A DNA stretch of 46,564 nucleotides, taken from assembly GCA_964478125.1 (NCBI GenBank), contig CAYZGR010000021.1, positions 1 through 46,564 on the forward strand, written 5' to 3'. Positions 43,285 to 46,564 of the stretch are shown here, piece after piece (the first letter of the stretch is position 1; each line of letters opens with the position of its first letter). Position numbers and translations under genes: made by a program. Below the pieces are notes generated by a model, which ran no database searches, was not told the origin of the DNA, and saw only the letters and a list, made by a program, of their open reading frames with translations. The DNA is from FW021-bin31 sp964478125. Lineage in GTDB: Bacteria > Bacteroidota > Bacteroidia > Chitinophagales > Chitinophagaceae.

Positions 43285-43312
43285 AAAGCTCGGTACCTGC
43301 CGGGCTTTTTTT
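43285..43312 (+). terminator. Rho-independent terminator upstream of yicC
   Basis: AGCTCGG (43287-43293), a six-base loop, and CCGGGCT (43300-43306) form a stem with one G-T pair, extended by A-T pairs and followed by seven T. It stands 26 nt before the yicC start, with no plus-strand gene upstream, so it must end a short leader or RNA. Confidence 0.75.
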
Positions 43313-43337
43313 CTAACTTTATTCTAAAAAAGATATT

Positions 43338-44213
43338 ATGATTCGATCAATGACCGGTTTCGGAAAAGCAGAACATACTTTTTCTGATACTACGATCCGT
43401 GTTGAAATTCGTTCTTTAAATGGCAAGATGCTCGACCTCAATCTAAAAATAGCTCCTCTATTAAAGCCCTATGAATTTGAGATTAGAAATATACTGAAGA
43501 AAAATCTTTTACGCGGTTCTCTGGATGTTCTTATTCAGGTAATAAAAAGCGGAGCCAGCCGTCCAATGGAGATCAACATGGACTTGGCACGCCGTTATTT
43601 TGCAAGTATCAAAATGTTGACCTCCGAATTTCAAATACCCCAAGACGGTCTTATGAGCGCTATACTGCAGCTGCCGGAAGTAGTAGCACCTTCTGCTGAG
43701 GAGATGTCTAAATCAGAATGGGAACAAGTTAAAAGCGTGTTGGAAGAGGCTATCCAAAAACTTGACGCCCATCGGATATCAGAAGGTAAAGCTTTGGAAA
43801 AAGATTTGATGATGCGCATACAGAATATTGAAGATTACCAAGCCAGTATCAAAGAAAAAGAACCGCTACGAAAAGATAAAATCAGGAAAAAACTTGAAGA
43901 AGCACTTACCGAATGGATGAATAAAAAGCAGATAGACCAAAACCGCCTGGAGCAGGAATTGATCATTTATATTGAAAAAATGGACATCACGGAGGAACAG
44001 GTACGCCTTCTCAACCATTGTCGTTATTTTAGGGAAATATTAAAGGAAGAAGAAGCGGCAAAAGGTAAAAAGCTTAATTTTATCCTGCAGGAAACCGGCA
44101 GGGAAATTAATACTACGGGAGCAAAGGCAAATGATGCGGATCTCCAGAGGTATGTGGTGAAAATGAAAGATGAGCTTGAAAAAGCCAAAGAACAAATTAT
44201 GAATGTATTGTAA
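43338..44213 (+). CDS. yicC: YicC family endoribonuclease-like protein
   Basis: 291 residues. The N-terminal YicC domain has MIRSMTGFGKAEH, VEIRSLNGKMLDLNLKIAPLLKPYEFEIRNILKKNLLRGSLDVLI. The C-terminal DUF1732 domain has RLEQELIIYIEKMDITEEQVRLLNHCRYFREIL and GKKLNFILQETGREINTTGAKANDADLQRYVVKMKDELEKAKEQI. YicC proteins are endoribonucleases reported to cut small RNAs in E. coli; the Bacteroidota targets are unknown. It abuts gldH directly. Confidence 0.93.
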   Translation: MIRSMTGFGKAEHTFSDTTIRVEIRSLNGKMLDLNLKIAPLLKPYEFEIRNILKKNLLRGSLDVLIQVIKSGASRPMEINMDLARRYFASIKMLTSEFQIPQDGLMSAILQLPEVVAPSAEEMSKSEWEQVKSVLEEAIQKLDAHRISEGKALEKDLMMRIQNIEDYQASIKEKEPLRKDKIRKKLEEALTEWMNKKQIDQNRLEQELIIYIEKMDITEEQVRLLNHCRYFREILKEEEAAKGKKLNFILQETGREINTTGAKANDADLQRYVVKMKDELEKAKEQIMNVL

Positions 44214-44732
44214 ATGAAAAAACGGATCACTTATTTTATTCCAAGTTTCACATTAAAAAACAAGCTGTTTGTCCTTTTGATAGGTTGTATCTTGTTTCAT
44301 TCTGGCTGCATACATGATACACAATTGAATGTATATCAGAAAAATATACCGGTGCCCGGGTATGCATGGGACTATGGTTTTCACCCCTCCTTCCAGGTAA
44401 AGATCACTGATACTACGGCATATTACAACATATATGTAACAGTGCGACACACCAGCGATTATCCATACAGTAATTTATGGTTGTTGATCTATTCCAACTA
44501 TACAGGAGTAAAACCCAAATCCAAACGGGTAGAGCTGCCGCTTGCCGATAGAGAAGGCAAATGGCTGGGCACGGGAATGGGCGATATTTATGAACACCGG
44601 ATACCGATACAGGAAAATGCACGATTTAACCAAACCGGAGTATATCATTTCTCATTTGAACAGAACATGCGCATTAACCCCTTGCCGGATATTATGAGCG
44701 TGGGGCTCAGGATCGAAAAAAAAGCACCTTAA
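44214..44732 (+). CDS. gldH: Gliding motility lipoprotein GldH
   Basis: 172 residues. The lipoprotein signal has LFHSGC (Cys 32). The GldH pattern: VYQKNIPVPGYAWDYGFHPSFQVKITDTTAYYNIYVTVRHTSDYPYSNLWLLI, RVELPLADREGKWLGTGMGDIYEHRIPI and MRINPLPDIMSVGLRIEK. GldH is required for gliding in Flavobacterium, but occurs in many non-gliding Bacteroidota, so it does not prove motility. It begins at the base after the yicC stop and ends 3 bp before the kinase. Confidence 0.92.
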   Translation: MKKRITYFIPSFTLKNKLFVLLIGCILFHSGCIHDTQLNVYQKNIPVPGYAWDYGFHPSFQVKITDTTAYYNIYVTVRHTSDYPYSNLWLLIYSNYTGVKPKSKRVELPLADREGKWLGTGMGDIYEHRIPIQENARFNQTGVYHFSFEQNMRINPLPDIMSVGLRIEKKAP

Positions 44733-44735
44733 AAA

Positions 44736-45761
44736 ATGCCGGAAAGGATCTTCAAGACAGATAACACAAAGACAATAACGTTCTTTTATTTCTTCCTGCT
44801 TATCTATACTATAGCCGCGTTGGTTTGGTGGGGAGTACTTTTATATAAGCAAAACCAGGAAATAAACACCTTAAAAATAGAAAACCTGGAATTGCAAAAA
44901 AACAAGACGCTTTCCAATATTATATACGAACAAAAAGAAGAAGCTATTCAGGAACAAAGCCGGTTACGCAATCTGCAATACATAGGAGAAGGAGGCGCCT
45001 TTTTGATTATCATTTTATTAAGTGCGGGCTTTGTTTTCCGATCCATGCGTCGACAAATACGCTTTTCAAGACAACAGCAAAATTTTATGATGGCCGTTAC
45101 ACATGAATTGAAATCTCCCATTGCTGTTCTTCGTCTCAATCTGGAAACATTATTAAAAAGGAAGCTTCCCGAAGAAACGCAAAGAGACCTGCTAACCAAA
45201 ACCCTTGCAGAGACCAAACGCCTCAATCAACTCTCAAACAACATGTTGCTGGCTTCACAATTTGAGAACAGGCAATATCACCTGATAAAAGAACCGCTCA
45301 ACCTTTCCGAGCTTGTTGAAAAAATGATCATCGATTCGAAAGAAAGGATCAGACATCATCATCTTACTTTTGACGTTCAAAACAATATCATGGTAGAAGG
45401 AGATCCGCTGATGTTACAGATCGTTTGTAGTAATTTAATAGAGAATGCGCAAAAATACGCTCCGGCGGGAAGCAGCATCCATATTAATCTGAAATCAAAA
45501 AATCAACAAGCTATTTTGCGATTCAGCGATGAAGGAGAAGGCATTGAAGAGGAGGAAAAGAAAAAAATATTTAACCGGTTCTACCGGATCGGCAATGAAA
45601 ATACGCGGCGATCAAAAGGAACCGGATTGGGCCTTTTCCTCACCAAAAAAATAGTGGGTCAGCATGGCGGACGGATCATTGTTATGGATAATAGTCCGAA
45701 AGGCAGTATATTTGAGGTCATCTTACCTCAATCGGGAGGTAAGATAAGAAAACACCATTAG
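44736..45761 (+). CDS. Membrane-bound sensor histidine kinase
   Basis: 341 residues. Two transmembrane helices (about 15-35, FFYFFLLIYTIAALVWWGVLL, and about 85-105) flank a short region of about 50 residues that is charged and coiled-coil-like, too small to bind a ligand by itself. The phospho-acceptor helix has AVTHELKSPIAVLRLNLE (His about 127). The catalytic domain has NLIENAQKYAP, DEGEGI, FNRFYRIGNE and KGTGLGLFLTKKIV. It is 18 bp upstream of an OmpR-type regulator, forming a two-component pair. Confidence 0.92.
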   Translation: MPERIFKTDNTKTITFFYFFLLIYTIAALVWWGVLLYKQNQEINTLKIENLELQKNKTLSNIIYEQKEEAIQEQSRLRNLQYIGEGGAFLIIILLSAGFVFRSMRRQIRFSRQQQNFMMAVTHELKSPIAVLRLNLETLLKRKLPEETQRDLLTKTLAETKRLNQLSNNMLLASQFENRQYHLIKEPLNLSELVEKMIIDSKERIRHHHLTFDVQNNIMVEGDPLMLQIVCSNLIENAQKYAPAGSSIHINLKSKNQQAILRFSDEGEGIEEEEKKKIFNRFYRIGNENTRRSKGTGLGLFLTKKIVGQHGGRIIVMDNSPKGSIFEVILPQSGGKIRKHH

Positions 45762-45779
45762 CAGCTCATAAAAAAGGTC

Positions 45780-46493
45780 ATGATGAACGGTACCAGAAAG
45801 GATGCCTCTATTTTGTTAGTGGAAGATGAAGAAAATCTTCAGGAATCCTTAAAGCTCAATTTGGAATTAGAGAATTATGAAGTAGAAGCCGTCTCTAACG
45901 GACTAGATGCTCTAAAAGCCATTGAAAGAGAATTTTTTGACCTGGTCATCCTGGATGTGATGTTGCCCGGGATGGATGGTATCGCTGTTTGCGAGAATAT
46001 CCGGCTGCAAAGTAATGATGTTCCCATTTTATTCTTAAGTGCCAAAAGTTCTACCGACGACCGTATTATGGGTCTTAAAAAAGGAGGCGACGATTACATT
46101 ACAAAACCTTTTGACCTCGAGGAGCTGCTTCTCCGGGTCAAGATATTAATTACAAAAAACCGTAAAATCCATGAAGGAAAGGACTTTCCCGATCAATATA
46201 CTTTCGGGCCTAATGTAATTGATTTTGCCGCACAGGAATGTATCGGAACCGGCGGTAAAACATATCCGCTCAGTAAGAAGGAAACCATGCTCCTGCGCCT
46301 CCTGATTGAGAACAAGGGACGAGTGGTTCCCCGCGAAAAGATCTTGCAAGCGGTTTGGGGATATAACGTTTATCCCAATACGCGAACGATTGATAATTTT
46401 ATGCTCAATCTGCGGAAATATTTTGAAGAAGACACCCGCAACCCGGTTTATTTCCATTCTATACGCGGAGTAGGATATAAATTCACAGAATAA
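45780..46493 (+). CDS. OmpR/PhoB family response regulator
   Basis: 237 residues. The receiver domain (about 10-125) has acidic LLVEDEEN, phospho-acceptor D59 (VILDVMLPGMDG), LSAKSS and ITKPFD. The C-terminal winged helix (about 145-237) has LSKKETMLLRLLIENKGRVVPREKILQAVWG and RTIDNFMLNLRKYFEEDTRNPVYFHSIRGVGYKF, the DNA-binding PhoB-type motif. Two ATGs are adjacent at the start (45780 and 45783). It is the partner of the kinase just upstream. Confidence 0.94.
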   Translation: MMNGTRKDASILLVEDEENLQESLKLNLELENYEVEAVSNGLDALKAIEREFFDLVILDVMLPGMDGIAVCENIRLQSNDVPILFLSAKSSTDDRIMGLKKGGDDYITKPFDLEELLLRVKILITKNRKIHEGKDFPDQYTFGPNVIDFAAQECIGTGGKTYPLSKKETMLLRLLIENKGRVVPREKILQAVWGYNVYPNTRTIDNFMLNLRKYFEEDTRNPVYFHSIRGVGYKFTE

Positions 46494-46505
46494 CGCTTTC
46501 TTTTC

Positions 46506-46564
46506 TTACAGAAAATCATCCGCATTTCGATAGGCCTGAATAACGGCCCGCTCCCCTTCTTTTC
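46506..46564 (-). CDS. C-terminal end of a minus-strand protein, cut by the right edge
   Basis: Reading the minus strand, a frame enters from the edge and ends KEGERAVIQAYRNADDFL at the TAA complementary to 46506-46508. The residues look like a real C-terminus (ERAVIQAYRNADDFL), but the product cannot be named. It converges with the response regulator, with a 12-bp gap. Confidence 0.5.
   Translation of the reverse strand, partial: KEGERAVIQAYRNADDFL

Noticed and set aside
1..46564. CRISPR arrays, tRNA/rRNA genes, prophage or transposase genes
   Set aside because: No regularly spaced repeats, no tRNA T-loop-like segments in the gaps, and no transposase or phage proteins were seen.

Overview
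The window is chromosomal DNA from a member of the Bacteroidota, most likely family Chitinophagaceae. This rests on the recurrent TTG-N19-TAnnTTTG type promoters, the lack of clear Shine-Dalgarno sites, the gliding lipoprotein GldH, a DUF4249/TonB-receptor pair, a DUF5723 protein, a GH97 enzyme, PorT-like barrels and a class-specific YicC-GldH neighbourhood. Taxonomy is inferred from gene content only. No tRNA, rRNA, CRISPR array, prophage or intact insertion sequence was found.

Layout. 1-3.7 kb: the end of an unidentified gene, a decayed-looking reading frame, then a minus-strand pair: a histidine kinase with a cyclic-nucleotide-binding-like sensor domain and a receiver/glutaredoxin-like/thioredoxin-reductase-like fusion that lacks the redox CxxC motifs. 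4.1-10.6 kb: an ECF sigma factor, a probable membrane anti-sigma partner, and a run of envelope proteins ending in a DUF4249 lipoprotein. 10.7-11.1 kb: a clear pseudogene remnant of a short-chain dehydrogenase and an intergenic palindromic repeat. 11.1-13.6 kb: a TonB-dependent receptor. 13.8-17.3 kb: rplM-rpsI-rpsB-tsf-pyrH. 17.4-24.0 kb: an alpha-oxoamine synthase, a minus-strand glycan operon (GH16, esterase, GH97), and a DUF5723 protein.

24.1-38.5 kb is the centrepiece: an interleaved histidine-tryptophan biosynthesis supercluster, ordered hisL(leader)-hisG-D-C-B, trpL(leader)-trpE-G-D-C-F-B-(GroES-like)-trpA, then hisH-A-F. Both halves start with an attenuator readable in the sequence: a leader peptide with HHH codons and one with WWW codons, each followed by a rho-independent terminator and a competing pairing. 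hisHAF lies 9 bp behind trpA, so it may be under tryptophan control. hisI/hisE are not in the window. TrpF appears to lack a canonical start codon (ATA at the expected position), and a GroES-family protein sits between trpB and trpA.

38.5-46.5 kb: an NlpE/META lipoprotein, pheS, a nucleotide-sugar-type SDR, an LpxD-like acyltransferase with a lipoprotein, then yicC-gldH-histidine kinase-OmpR regulator, preceded by a terminator that may end a small RNA or leader. The right edge cuts a minus-strand gene.
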